64,000 nt of DNA from Alphaproteobacteria bacterium (GTDB lineage: Bacteria > Pseudomonadota > Alphaproteobacteria > DSM-16000 > Inquilinaceae): positions 1 through 64,000 of the forward strand of contig JANQIX010000052.1 of the NCBI GenBank assembly GCA_028281925.1. The letters are read 5' to 3'. Position numbers and translations under genes: made by a program. Shown here one piece after another: positions 26,256 to 35,257 of the stretch. Position 1 is the stretch's first letter; each line of letters begins with the position of its first letter. Under the pieces are notes generated by a model. The model was not told the origin of the DNA. It did not search any database and was given only the letters and a program-made list of their open reading frames with translations.

Positions 26256-27164
26256 ATGGACGGCATGCCGCCGCAGGTGAAGATCGTCGAGGTCGGCCCC
26301 CGCGATGGCTTGCAGAACGAGTCGGCGATCGTCCCGCTGGACGCCAAGGTTGGGCTGATCGAGCGCTTGGCCGATGCCGGCCTGACCGCGATCGAGGCGG
26401 GCGCTTTCGTATCGCCGAAATGGGTCCCGCAGATGGCCGACACTGCCGCAGTCATGGCGCGGTTACCGCAGCGGTCCGGCGTCCGCTACGCCGTGCTGAC
26501 CCCGAACATGAAGGGTTTCGAGGCCGCGCAAGCGGCCGGGGCCGAAGAGGTCGCCATCTTCGCTGCCGCTTCCGAGACGTTCAGCCGGAAGAACACCAAC
26601 TGTTCGATCGCAGAGAGCTTCGAGCGGTTTGCGCCAATCGCGGAGGCGGCGCAGTCCGCTGACATCGCTGTGCGCGGATACGTCTCCTGCGTCCTAGGTT
26701 GCCCGTATGAGGGCGAGATCGCGCCCGCTCAAGTCGCCCCTGTCGTCGGGCGGCTAGCGGCACTCGGCTGCTACGAGATCTCGCTGGGCGACACCATCGG
26801 TGTCGGCACGCCGGCCAGAGCCAGGGCCATGCTGCGCGCTGCCCGCGCGGCGGCGGGCGGCACGACGTTGGCCGTGCATTTCCACGACACCTACGGCCAG
26901 GCCCTGGCCAATATCTACGGCAGCCTGGAAGAGGGCGTCGCCGTCGTGGACTGCGCCGTAGCCGGCCTGGGCGGCTGCCCTTATGCCAAGGGCGCGACCG
27001 GCAATGTGGCGACGGAAGACGTGCTCTATCTGCTGGACGGTCTGGGCATCGCTACGGGCGTGGCCATGGACCGGCTGTTGCAGGCCAGCCGCTTCATCTG
27101 CGACGCTCTGGGCCGGCCGCCGGCCTCGAAGGTCGCCCGGGCGCTGACGGCCCAGACCGCCTGA
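26256..27164 (+). CDS. mvaB: Hydroxymethylglutaryl-CoA lyase
   Basis: 302 aa. HMGL-like TIM barrel: [13 protein letters not shown] at the N-terminus (metal Asp and catalytic Arg), [12 protein letters not shown] (metal His pair) and the active-site loop [14 protein letters not shown] with the catalytic Cys. It cleaves HMG-CoA to acetoacetate and acetyl-CoA in leucine breakdown. It starts 10 bases after kdgK, with AGGACAG upstream, so it is in the same transcript although its pathway differs; a related 4-hydroxy-acyl-CoA lyase role is possible. Confidence 0.9.
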   Translation: MDGMPPQVKIVEVGPRDGLQNESAIVPLDAKVGLIERLADAGLTAIEAGAFVSPKWVPQMADTAAVMARLPQRSGVRYAVLTPNMKGFEAAQAAGAEEVAIFAAASETFSRKNTNCSIAESFERFAPIAEAAQSADIAVRGYVSCVLGCPYEGEIAPAQVAPVVGRLAALGCYEISLGDTIGVGTPARARAMLRAARAAAGGTTLAVHFHDTYGQALANIYGSLEEGVAVVDCAVAGLGGCPYAKGATGNVATEDVLYLLDGLGIATGVAMDRLLQASRFICDALGRPPASKVARALTAQTA

Positions 27165-27185
27165 CCCGCCGACCAATCCATTTCT

Positions 27186-27216
27186 CTTACCGCAATCGCG
27201 AAAACGATTTCGTAAG
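27186..27216. promoter_or_regulatory. Nested inverted repeat in an AT-rich spacer
   Basis: CTTAC...GTAAG arms enclose AATCG-CGAAAA-CGATT. The hairpin sits 21 bases after the HMG-CoA lyase stop in an AT-rich stretch. It could end the operon or act as an operator for the small zinc-ribbon gene; no T-run follows directly. Confidence 0.35.
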
Positions 27217-27333
27217 ACATATCAGTGCATAATTGATTCTTGAGCTTGATCTTTTTGCAAGTGCGAACGACATGATATGTTGGAGACAACGACAAAAGCC
27301 TTAGGGCAGGGGACGCCGCTCGGGAGAGAGCGG

Positions 27334-27534
27334 ATGATGTGGTCCTTGAGAGACTGTCCGTCCTGCGGTCAGCACGCGGGTCGGCGGATCGAGTATGGCG
27401 AACCCGATGCGCAGTTGCGCGCCGCAGCCGCCCATGGCGACATCGTGCTGGGCGGATCGGTGATCGAAGCCGACGCACCGGCCTACCGCTGCAGCGCCTG
27501 TGGCCACGAGTGGGGTGAGGCGATCCGTATCTAG
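27334..27534 (+). CDS. Small zinc-ribbon protein
   Basis: 66 aa. Two CxxC pairs, CPSCG near residue 8 and CSACG near residue 55, form a likely zinc ribbon around a short hydrophilic middle. The ATG at 27334 is chosen because GGGAGAGAG lies just before it; an upstream ATG at 27277 would add 19 residues but has no such site. Function unknown; proteins of this type often bind nucleic acids or act as accessory factors. Confidence 0.65.
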   Translation: MMWSLRDCPSCGQHAGRRIEYGEPDAQLRAAAAHGDIVLGGSVIEADAPAYRCSACGHEWGEAIRI

Positions 27535-27560
27535 CCGCGTCTGCGGGCCTGACCATCGCG

Positions 27561-28298
27561 TCAGCTGACGGTCACCGTCTTCATGCCGACGTTCAGGAAG
27601 ATCGCCTTCTTGACCGCGTCCATGAAGTGCGCCGAGAAGGCGTCGAGGTCTGTCGGTATGGTGACTACGTCGCCGACATGGTCGCCGCCCCAAAAGGACG
27701 CACTGACGATGTCCGTCTTCATGCGGAAATTGACGCCCAGTCCCGCACCGATGTTCTTCCTCTTGGCCACCGCCTGGGCGACCTGACTCATCAGCGGATA
27801 GGTGATCTTGGCTCCGCCGGGGAGACTGGACATGGCGGCCCTGATCGTTTTCGCCCAGCTGCGGTCGACATTGGTTGCCATCGGCGGAGCATTGAAGGTG
27901 ACGAACGGCACGTTCGCCTGGTAGCCGACAACCTGCGCCAGGCCGCCACCAAGGGAATGCCCGCAGATCGTGATCGTCATTTCACCGGCGATAGACTGGG
28001 CGAAGTTCAGCAAGTCCGTTGCCGGCGACACCTGCTTAGGAAGGCCGCCGATCATCAGCCGGTAATCTTCCGTCAGATCCTTGATGCTCTGGGGCGTCCC
28101 CTTTGCAGTCTCGGTGCCTTTGAACGCCACCACGCAATCAAGACCGCGCGTATAGATGGCGCCTTTGAATCCGTGGATCGGGTCCGTCACCAAGCGCGCG
28201 CAGGTGAAGCCGGGCACCAGCGCCATGCCACCCCCAGGCTGCGCCTGATCGTAGACCTTGTCGCAGATCACAGCGTAGTCATCGACCTTCAGGGGCAT
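27561..28298 (-). CDS. Class 3 lipase-like alpha/beta hydrolase
   Basis: 245 aa. The nucleophile elbow is TICGHSLGGGLA (Ser115), preceded by a typical lipase-3 stretch (CVVAFKGTE). A likely His partner lies in WGGDHVGD near residue 214. There is no signal peptide, so it may be cytoplasmic or leave by a type I/VI route. AGGAGCGGTCAG precedes the ATG. Substrate unknown. It stands alone between two plus-strand genes. Confidence 0.8.
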   Translation of the reverse strand: MPLKVDDYAVICDKVYDQAQPGGGMALVPGFTCARLVTDPIHGFKGAIYTRGLDCVVAFKGTETAKGTPQSIKDLTEDYRLMIGGLPKQVSPATDLLNFAQSIAGEMTITICGHSLGGGLAQVVGYQANVPFVTFNAPPMATNVDRSWAKTIRAAMSSLPGGAKITYPLMSQVAQAVAKRKNIGAGLGVNFRMKTDIVSASFWGGDHVGDVVTIPTDLDAFSAHFMDAVKKAIFLNVGMKTVTVS

Positions 28299-28513
28299 CT
28301 GACCGCTCCTTGAATGGCGTCCTGGGTCACCGGTACATGGGTGGTTCGCCAGCCTGGGGATCGTGTCAGCAAGTCAGATTGTCGCACTCTAGCATGCCGA
28401 CCGGTTCGAAGTGACCTGCATTCGACGCCCTGCGCGCGTGCCCCGTCCTGCTGGCGATCTCGCCCGTGGTTGTGATATGCCCCCGGCCGGCATCGGCGTA
28501 GGAAGTGGCTGAG

Positions 28514-29353
28514 ATGGGACCGGACGAACGGGAGTGGCGGCGCGCCAACCGCGCCAACTGGGACGAGCGCGTGCCCATCCACCTGCAGGCGCCGGCCTAT
28601 GAAATGGCGCCGCTGCGCGCCGGACAGGGGCACCTGCACCCGATCGAAGAAGCTGAGCTGGGGCCGGTCGACGGCCTGCGGGTGCTGCACCTGCAATGCC
28701 ATTTCGGCAAGGACACGCTGGCGCTGGCCCAGCGCGGGGCCGAGGTGGTGGGGCTCGACTTCTCACCTCCGGCGATCGAAGCGGCTCGGGCACTGGCGGC
28801 CGAGCTTGGCCTTGAGGGCCGGGCCCGGTTCGCGGAAGCCGACCTTTACGATGCTCCGTCGGCGGTCGGCGAGGGGGCTGCCTTCGACCGCGTGTTCGTG
28901 ACCTGGGGGGCCATCAATTGGCTGCCGGACATCCGCCGCTGGGCCGAGGTTGTCGCACACTTCTTGAGGCCCGGCGGCGCTCTCTATCTCGCCGACAGCC
29001 ATCCGGCAGCGCAGGTCTTCGACACGGCAGCGAAATCCCCCGACGGCATGCCTGGCTGGTACGTGCCCTATTTCGACACGTCGGCCTTCGTCGACGACTG
29101 TCCGGTGGACTATGCCGACGAGACTGCCCGCCTGCAGAACACCAGGACCTATGAATGGATCCACAATCTGGGCGACATCATCAACGGCCTCATCGACGCC
29201 GGCCTCACGCTGCGCTGGATGCACGAGCACGACGCGGTGCCGTGGCGGATGTTCGATATCCTGGTCAAAGGCCAGGACGACATGTACCGATGGCCCGACA
29301 AGCCATGGCTGCCTCTGGCTTTCTCGCTCTACGCCGATCGGGCGGTCGGGTAG
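28514..29353 (+). CDS. SAM-dependent methyltransferase
   Basis: 279 aa. The Rossmann motif I reads VLHLQCHFGKDTLALAQRG, followed by VVGLDFSPPAIEAAR (acidic ribose contact), FAEADLYD, and motif IV-like FVTWGAINWLPD. AGGA lies 12 bases before the ATG; a GTG at 28505 has no usable spacing. Substrate unknown. The local genes do not point to one. Confidence 0.8.
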   Translation: MGPDEREWRRANRANWDERVPIHLQAPAYEMAPLRAGQGHLHPIEEAELGPVDGLRVLHLQCHFGKDTLALAQRGAEVVGLDFSPPAIEAARALAAELGLEGRARFAEADLYDAPSAVGEGAAFDRVFVTWGAINWLPDIRRWAEVVAHFLRPGGALYLADSHPAAQVFDTAAKSPDGMPGWYVPYFDTSAFVDDCPVDYADETARLQNTRTYEWIHNLGDIINGLIDAGLTLRWMHEHDAVPWRMFDILVKGQDDMYRWPDKPWLPLAFSLYADRAVG

Positions 29354-29374
29354 GCCGCCCGCCCGCCGCCGACT

Positions 29375-29644
29375 TTACGGAAACTCGAACAGCCGTTCTT
29401 CACAGCGGTAGACACGCACCCGTTCACCCGCGCGCGTCTCCGTGCGCAGGCCGATGGCGCGGCGGTCTTCCGGGCTGCAAACCGTCCTGGCAAGCTGGTT
29501 GACGCGGCTGACCGTCACCCCTTCCGGCCAAGCAATCGCAATCTCGTCGCGCCCTTCGAATTCGCCGACGATCGACGGCTGCGGACCCGCCTGCGTCGCA
29601 CAGGCTGCGAGCAGCAGCACCGGCACCAGACGCAGCATCTTCAT
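29375..29644 (-). CDS. Small lipoprotein, paralogue 1
   Basis: 89 aa. Lipobox LLLAAC follows a KMLRLVP N-region, so it is an exported lipoprotein of about 70 residues after processing. The mature part contains WPEGVTVSRVNQLAR and VRVYRCEERL with two further Cys. AAGGA precedes the ATG at 29644. The next gene upstream (29773-30042) is the same length and shares these blocks almost exactly, so the two arose by tandem duplication. Function unknown. Confidence 0.75.
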   Translation of the reverse strand: MKMLRLVPVLLLAACATQAGPQPSIVGEFEGRDEIAIAWPEGVTVSRVNQLARTVCSPEDRRAIGLRTETRAGERVRVYRCEERLFEFP

Positions 29645-29772
29645 GGTCACGATCCTTCGGCAAGCTCTGGCGGTCAGAGGACCTCAAGAACGACATGGCA
29701 GCCGGGATGCCGCCTTTCCAGACGCCCTGCCTTCACATCGACAATGCTCGCCGGCGTGGCGCGACGTCGCAG

Positions 29773-30042
29773 CTACGGCGCCAGCCGGAGCCGTTCTTCG
29801 CAGCGATAGATGCGCACGCGCTCACCGTTGATCGTTTCGGTGCGCAACCCGATCGTCCGTCGGCCGCCCACGGAGCAGGTCGCGCGCGCCAGCTGGTTGA
29901 CCCGGCCGACCGTGACGCCCTCCGGCCAGCTCAGCACGATCTCGCTCCGGCCCGGGGATTCGCTGAGCACACGTGGCTGCGGTCCGGACTGGTCGGCACA
30001 TCCCAGAACCAGCAACAGCGGTACGAAACGAAGCAGTTTCAT
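29773..30042 (-). CDS. Small lipoprotein, paralogue 2
   Basis: 89 aa. Lipobox-type LLLVLGC, then a mature domain with WPEGVTVGRVNQLAR, IGLRTETINGERVRIYRCEE and conserved cysteines, aligning end to end with the gene at 29375. GAGGG precedes the ATG at 30042. Both probably sit at the inner face of the outer membrane or in the periplasm. Confidence 0.75.
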   Translation of the reverse strand: MKLLRFVPLLLVLGCADQSGPQPRVLSESPGRSEIVLSWPEGVTVGRVNQLARATCSVGGRRTIGLRTETINGERVRIYRCEERLRLAP

Positions 30043-30197
30043 GGCGAACCCTCGACAAGCATGGATGTCCCAACGCTACCGCCTGATAGCTAGGGGTCGC
30101 CCGCTCGCGGGCCAGCCACAATGTCTTGATCCGCTGACGATCAGTCGATCGCCCGAACCCTGTTCCCGACCCGCACCCGCCTGCCGCCGTCGATCCG

Positions 30198-31178
30198 CTA
30201 CGGCAGCAGCACCGTCGAGCCCGTGGTCTTGCGGGCCTCAAGGTCGCGGTGGGCCTGGGCTGCGTCCTTCAGCGGATAGGTCTGGTTGACCTCAACCCCG
30301 ATCACACCGGCGTGCATGGCGGAAAAGAGATTGCGCGAGATCGCGTCCAGCTCATCGCGCGTTCCGGCATAGTGGAACAGCGACGGCCGGGTCAGCGACG
30401 CAGACTTCGCGCCCAGCATTGCCGGCGCAATCGGGTCCGCCGGGCCTGAGGACTGGCCGAAGCTGACGAGATGGCCGCAGATGCCGAGGCATTCGAACGA
30501 GCCGAGAAACGTGGTCTTGCCGACGCTGTCATAGGCCACGGCAACACCGGCGCCGTCCGTGATCTCCTTCACCCGCGCGACGAAGTCTTCGCGCGTATAG
30601 ACGATCGGGTGATCGCAGCCATGGGCTGCCGCCAGCTCAGCCTTCTCGTCGCTGCTGACGGTGCCGATCACGGTGCAGCCGAGATGTTTGGCCCAGTCGC
30701 ACAGCAACAGCCCGACGCCGCCGGCCGCCGCCTGCACCAGAATGGTGTCGCCCGCGCGGACCTTGTGCGTGCGGGAGAGCAGGTATCCCGCCGTCATCCC
30801 TTTCAGCATGATGGCGGCGGCCGCACGGTCGTCGATCTCCTCGGGCAGCACCACCAGCCGGGCAGCATCCATCACCCGCAATTCGCAATAGGCCCCCGGC
30901 GGCGGTGCCGCATAGGCGACGCGGTCGCCCACGGCGACATGCTCGACCGCCTCACCCACCGCCTCGATCACGCCGGCAGCCTCCATGCCGATCGTGCCCG
31001 GCAGATCCATCGCCGGATAGTGGCCGGTGCGGAAATAGACGTCGATGTAGTTGAGCCCGACGGCCGTGTGCCGGATCCGCACCTGACCGGGCCCCGGATC
31101 GCCGACCGAGACGTCTTCCCACCGGAGAACGTCAGCCCCCCCCTTGTCGTGCTGGACGATTGCCTTTGCCATGGTCAT
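30198..31178 (-). CDS. qorA: NADPH:quinone oxidoreductase (zinc-independent MDR)
   Basis: 326 aa. Medium-chain reductase fold: GLNYIDVYFRTGHYP and LPGTIGMEAAGVIEAVG are the quinone-reductase N-terminal blocks, then the NADPH site VQAAAGGVGLLLCDWAK. It lacks zinc-ligand cysteines. It reduces quinones with NADPH. GGGAG precedes the ATG at 31178; a second ATG lies two codons on. The gene symbol is by family. Confidence 0.88.
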   Translation of the reverse strand: MTMAKAIVQHDKGGADVLRWEDVSVGDPGPGQVRIRHTAVGLNYIDVYFRTGHYPAMDLPGTIGMEAAGVIEAVGEAVEHVAVGDRVAYAAPPPGAYCELRVMDAARLVVLPEEIDDRAAAAIMLKGMTAGYLLSRTHKVRAGDTILVQAAAGGVGLLLCDWAKHLGCTVIGTVSSDEKAELAAAHGCDHPIVYTREDFVARVKEITDGAGVAVAYDSVGKTTFLGSFECLGICGHLVSFGQSSGPADPIAPAMLGAKSASLTRPSLFHYAGTRDELDAISRNLFSAMHAGVIGVEVNQTYPLKDAAQAHRDLEARKTTGSTVLLP

Positions 31179-31442
31179 TCGTTTGCTCCCTGTCTCCGGC
31201 CGTCAGCGGATAAACCGCTCAGCATCATCCGCGCCCGGTCCGACTGCTGCGTTGTGGACGCGACATATATCGATCTTGGTGAAGGCGTCATCGAAGCCGA
31301 CGCTGCCGGCCATGGCCGGCGGTGCGGGGACGCATGTGGCGGCGACTCTGCTGTCCGGCATGGTGTCTCTTCCCCACTCAAAGTCTAGCACGAACCGGCG
31401 CAGTCGGTGCGGTCCGGCCCGCCCCTCAACGACCCGCCGCCG

Positions 31443-32102
31443 TCAAATGCGGCGAGCACGGACAAGCCCGCTGCGCACTGAGCTTTCCGCCCGGATACTG
31501 CGTGCCTGCGCCAGCTCACGCGCATCGATATCCCGTGCCAGCTGCAGCACAGCCATCGCCTGGGCACGCGGGACCACGACCACGCCGTCGGTATCGCCGA
31601 CGACAATGTCCCCGGGGTTGACCAGAACACCGCCGCAGGTGATGGGCTCGCCGGCAGAGACCGTGCGATAGCGGCCCATCGCCGATCCCGGCGACACCGC
31701 GCGGGCCGTTACCGGAAACTCGTAATCCCGCCGGATCTCGCGAACATCGCGCACCGCCCCGTCGACGACCGCGGCCACATGCCCGTTCGCGACCGCGCCG
31801 GCGCTCAGCAATGCGCCCCACACGGCGGCGTCGGGGGCGCCGTGACGGCCGCCGACCGAGACGACGATCACGCTGCCCGCCGGTGCGGTGTCGATCAGGT
31901 CCAGGGCATGCACGGGCGGCACGGTTTCATCGGTCGGTCCATAAAGCAGCGTCGCCGCGGTGCCGACGAAAGGTTCATCGGTCGTGCGCGGCCGCAGGTC
32001 ATGGTCCATGAAGCCACGGCGTCCGCTGATACTGTCAACGGCATCTGCGACACTGGCCACAGTCACGGTGCGATAGGCGTCTATGATCGCATCTTCATCC
32101 AT
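31443..32102 (-). CDS. RraA/HMG-aldolase family protein
   Basis: 219 aa from the ATG at 32102; the open frame runs on to 32138 but AGAGG sits properly before 32102. Conserved family blocks are GRHGAPDAAVWGALLSAGA, VVDGAVRDVREI (DGxxRD), and a GG-x-LVNPGDIVVGDTDGVVVVPR ending. Members are 4-hydroxy-4-methyl-2-oxoglutarate/oxaloacetate aldolases or RraA regulators of RNase E. Beside a KDPG-type aldolase and a HexR-type regulator, a sugar-acid or oxo-acid aldolase is more likely than RraA. Confidence 0.78.
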   Translation of the reverse strand: MDEDAIIDAYRTVTVASVADAVDSISGRRGFMDHDLRPRTTDEPFVGTAATLLYGPTDETVPPVHALDLIDTAPAGSVIVVSVGGRHGAPDAAVWGALLSAGAVANGHVAAVVDGAVRDVREIRRDYEFPVTARAVSPGSAMGRYRTVSAGEPITCGGVLVNPGDIVVGDTDGVVVVPRAQAMAVLQLARDIDARELAQARSIRAESSVRSGLVRARRI

Positions 32103-32146
32103 TAAGGGCAGCCTCTGGCGATTCCTCGGTCCGATCATCGTCGGAC

Positions 32147-32788
32147 TCAGACCATAGGCTGCATCGACTTCAAATGCGCGCGCAAGGCCAATGGATCACC
32201 TTCGCCATATGCGGCCGCTGCGACGAAGGACCCACCGATGCCGAGGAATGCCGCGCCGGCGATACGGTAGGCGGGGATATCGTCGATCGACACGCCCCCC
32301 GTCGGCATGAAGCGCGCTGACGGAAAGTAAGACTGAAGTGCGGAGATGTGGCGAAAGCCGCCAACGCTGGAAACCGGGAACACCTTGATCGCCTGCGCAC
32401 CGAGATCCAGAGCCGCCAGCACTTCCGTCGGTGTCAGCGCGCCAAGGACGATGGCCACGCCCCGCTCGCGACAGACGGCCGCCATGTCCGGCACGATGCC
32501 CGGTGAGACCAGGAAATGGGCGCCGGCATCGATGCAGTCCTCAGCCAGCCGCCGATCCATGATCGTGCCTGCGCCAACCCCATGGCCGGCCTCGGCAAGG
32601 CGGCGAATCAGCTCCAGCGCCCCCGGCATAGTCGCCGCCACTTCGAAGGTTCGCATGCCGGCCTTGGCCAGCCATGATACCGCGGCCTCGGCCAGCGCCA
32701 CGTCCGCCGTGCGGATGATCGGCAGCACGAAGTCTTCAGCCAGCCAGGCGAAGATCGTGTCCGCATGCAGCCCGTCACTTACGGTCAT
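32147..32788 (-). CDS. KDPG-family aldolase (second copy)
   Basis: 213 aa. The aldolase TIM barrel shows FEVAATMPGALELIRRL (catalytic Glu), GAGTIMDRRLAEDCIDAGAHF (partly quoted), the Schiff-base Lys in AIKVFPVSSVGG, and FMPTGGVSIDDIP. It is only distantly related to the eda at 24214 and more like the 2-keto-3-deoxy-6-phosphogalactonate type. It begins one base after the hexR-like stop, so it is translationally coupled to the regulator. Substrate unproven. Confidence 0.85.
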   Translation of the reverse strand: MTVSDGLHADTIFAWLAEDFVLPIIRTADVALAEAAVSWLAKAGMRTFEVAATMPGALELIRRLAEAGHGVGAGTIMDRRLAEDCIDAGAHFLVSPGIVPDMAAVCRERGVAIVLGALTPTEVLAALDLGAQAIKVFPVSSVGGFRHISALQSYFPSARFMPTGGVSIDDIPAYRIAGAAFLGIGGSFVAAAAYGEGDPLALRAHLKSMQPMV

Positions 32789-32789
32789 T

Positions 32790-33668
32790 CTACGCCACCT
32801 CGGAATGATCGCCCGAGCGGCCCATCTTCAGCGCGCGCAGCGTGCGCTTGATGGGGGCTAGCTTGCCCACGGCATCCGGCCGGCGCGCGGCCACGGCAAC
32901 GGCCAGGATATCGATGACCAACAGATGGGCGAGCCGGGAGGTCATCGGCGTGACGAAATCCACGTCTTCCGTCGTGTCCACGGCGATCAGCGTCTCCGCC
33001 GTATCAGCCAGTGGCGACCCCGAAGCCGTGATCGCAATGGTCCGCGCCCCGAAGCTCTGCGCCACGGCAAGGCTCGTCAGCAGCTCACGCGACCGGCCGG
33101 TGCTTGAGATCGCGACGACCGCGTCGCCTGGCTGCAGCGTAGAGGCGGCCACCGCCTGCATGTGCGGATCGGCCCAGGCGTTCGTGGGGATGTTCAGCCG
33201 GAAGAACTTGTCGCGCGCATCGGCGGCAACAACGGCCGACGCACCGAACCCGTAGAAGTCGATTCGCCCCGCCGACAGCAGCAATTCCACCACGCGGCTG
33301 AGCGTAACCGTATCGACCCCCTGTTCCACGTCGAGAAAGGTCTGGATCGTTGTGTCGACGACCTTGCGGACGATCAGCGGCATGGGGTCGTCGGCATCGA
33401 CGGGGACATGGGCGAACGCCGCGCGGCTGCGGCCCGATTTGCCCATATCCTCGGCCAGCACCACCTTGAATTCCTGAAAGCCGGCGAAACCCAGTGACCG
33501 GCAGAAACGCAGCACGGTGGGTTCGCTGACATCGGACCGCTGGGCCAACTCGCTGATCGTGGACAGCACCGCGTCCTCCGGACGCGCGGTCACGACATCG
33601 GCGACCTTTCTCTCGGACCGGCTGAGATCGGGCTTGGCACGGATTTGTTCAATGAGGCTGTCGGTCAA
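32790..33668 (-). CDS. hexR: HexR-like RpiR-family regulator
   Basis: 292 aa from a TTG start at 33668, chosen over the ATG at 33740. AAGGAAA lies six bases upstream of the TTG, the resulting N-terminus (TDSLIEQIRAKPDLSRSERK) matches the usual HexR length, and a HexR-type palindrome sits exactly in the excluded 5' part. The N-terminal helix-turn-helix is SRSERKVADVV...DVSEPTVLRFCRSLGF; the C-terminal SIS domain has AISSTGRSRELL. HexR represses Entner-Doudoroff genes and is released by KDPG. The two KDPG aldolase genes fit this. Confidence 0.85.
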   Translation of the reverse strand: MTDSLIEQIRAKPDLSRSERKVADVVTARPEDAVLSTISELAQRSDVSEPTVLRFCRSLGFAGFQEFKVVLAEDMGKSGRSRAAFAHVPVDADDPMPLIVRKVVDTTIQTFLDVEQGVDTVTLSRVVELLLSAGRIDFYGFGASAVVAADARDKFFRLNIPTNAWADPHMQAVAASTLQPGDAVVAISSTGRSRELLTSLAVAQSFGARTIAITASGSPLADTAETLIAVDTTEDVDFVTPMTSRLAHLLVIDILAVAVAARRPDAVGKLAPIKRTLRALKMGRSGDHSEVA

Positions 33669-33681
33669 AATCGCTTTCCTT

Positions 33682-33696
33682 TGTAGGAAATTTACA
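33682..33696. promoter_or_regulatory. HexR-like operator
   Basis: TGTAGGAAATTTACA, a TGTA-N7-TACA dyad. It matches 12 of 15 positions of the gammaproteobacterial HexR consensus TGTAATWWWATTACA. It lies 14 bases upstream of the TTG start, so it would autoregulate hexR and its aldolases. Confidence 0.6.
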
Positions 33697-33884
33697 GGAT
33701 TCAGGGTGCTTTCTGCAAGATTGATGGCGTTTGCACTCATAAGACGCGGGGAATCGGCGGGATTTCACATGCCATTGAGCTTTGAAACTATTTACACTTT
33801 TGCGACGAAGCAAATTGATCGGCGAATCGCTTGAGAATGTTCTGTCGTTACAACAATCTAAATTGCGTAAATTTCTTAAAACAT

Positions 33885-35255
33885 CTAATCGTTGCAACGA
33901 CTTGCCGTGCCTGTCGCGCCGGCTGTCATGCGCGGCGATTGGCAGCCGTCGATCAGGTGTAGGAAAGAGCCTGCAACGGAGCCGACGACGTGGCCGCAGG
34001 CGAACGGGCCGCCCGCGCCCACGGGTTTCGCTGTGAACAACCGCGGCCCCGCCTCCTCCGCCAACACCTTGGCGAAATGAAACTCATGCCCGCGGTAGAC
34101 GGTGCCTGCAGGCCCAAGGGGCGCGGTCGCCTCCAGAGTCGCTTCGCGGTATCCCAGTGTCAGCCGCCGGTCCGCGAAGGTCGTTTCCACCGGCAGTAGG
34201 CCGGCCATGCGGTGGCGGCGGCCGTCTGCGTCCACCAGCCCGCGGCCCAGCACCATGTACCCGCCGCATTCGCCGTAGACTGGGTGTCCCTCGGCGGCAA
34301 TTGCGGCCAGACCTGTCATGAATCGGGCATTACCGGAAAGCCGGCCGGCGTGAAGCTCAGGATAGCCGCCGGGCAGATAGACGGCGTCGCTGTCCTGAGC
34401 AGGCGCCTCGTCGGCCAGCGGTGAAAATGGCCGGATCTCGGCACCGGTTCGGCGCCAGCCGTCGAGAACATGCGGGTAGCAAAAGGCGAAGGCTTCGTCG
34501 GCCGCCACGGCGATGCGCTGGCCCAGCGGTATCAGCGGAGGTTCCAGGGCGCATTCGCGCGAACGCACCGGGCGGGCGAGCGCCATCAGACGATCGAGAT
34601 CCACGGCAGAACCCACCGCCGCCGCTGCCCGGTCCAGGAACGCCTCAAGGTCCGGATGCTCGTCGGCCTGAACCAGGCCAAGATGGCGGCTCGGCAACTC
34701 CAGGCCGGCGTCCCTCGGCACACCACCCAACAGCGGAATGCCGATCTCGGCCATGGCTTGGGCGACCAGGTCGAGGTGCCGCGGGCCGCCCGTGCGGTTG
34801 ACGATTACGCCGGCGATACGGACATCCTCACGATGCCGACTGAAGCCGCCCACCAGGGCGGCAGCCGACTGGGCCTGCCCGCGCACATCCACCACCAGAA
34901 CCACCGGCAGGCCGCTTTCGGCCGCCAGGTCGGCAGTGGAGCCGGCGCCTCCGTCAGCACCATCGAACAGCCCCATCACCCCCTCGACAACCAGCAGCGG
35001 ATGCCCGCTGGACGCTGTGTTCAACAAATGATGCAGCGTCGCAGGGCGCATGGCCCAGGGGTCGAGGTTGACGGAAGCGCGCCCGCAGGCGGCAGCGTGG
35101 AACCGCGGATCGATGTAGTCGGGGCCCGCCTTGGCTGCGGCCACGGCAATGCCGCGATTGCGCAGGGCCCTCAGCAGCCCTAGCGTCAGAACCGTCTTGC
35201 CGCTGCCCGAAGACGGAGCAGCGATGATCAGCCCATTCGCACGACGAAGGGTCAA
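33885..35255 (-). CDS. cobB: Cobyrinic acid a,c-diamide synthase CobB
   Basis: 456 aa. The ATP-grasp/DTBS-like N-terminal P-loop is IIAAPSSGSGKTVLTLGLL; AKAGPDYIDPRFH and EGVMGLFDGADG are typical; the C-terminal glutaminase shows YGECGGYMVLG (nucleophile Cys) and a triad His in GHEFHF. It amidates cobyrinate (or hydrogenobyrinate) for vitamin B12. The start is TTG at 35255, two bases after the cobA stop, with GAGG ten bases upstream. Confidence 0.93.
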   Translation of the reverse strand: MTLRRANGLIIAAPSSGSGKTVLTLGLLRALRNRGIAVAAAKAGPDYIDPRFHAAACGRASVNLDPWAMRPATLHHLLNTASSGHPLLVVEGVMGLFDGADGGAGSTADLAAESGLPVVLVVDVRGQAQSAAALVGGFSRHREDVRIAGVIVNRTGGPRHLDLVAQAMAEIGIPLLGGVPRDAGLELPSRHLGLVQADEHPDLEAFLDRAAAAVGSAVDLDRLMALARPVRSRECALEPPLIPLGQRIAVAADEAFAFCYPHVLDGWRRTGAEIRPFSPLADEAPAQDSDAVYLPGGYPELHAGRLSGNARFMTGLAAIAAEGHPVYGECGGYMVLGRGLVDADGRRHRMAGLLPVETTFADRRLTLGYREATLEATAPLGPAGTVYRGHEFHFAKVLAEEAGPRLFTAKPVGAGGPFACGHVVGSVAGSFLHLIDGCQSPRMTAGATGTASRCND

Positions 35256-35257
35256 GC

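Noticed and set aside
31203..31391. Short minus-strand frame in the qor-to-aldolase spacer
   Set aside because: It could be a gene remnant, but no family is recognised. A 16-base palindrome GCCGGCCATGGCCGGC at 31305-31320 lies inside it, but GC-rich palindromes of this kind occur by chance.
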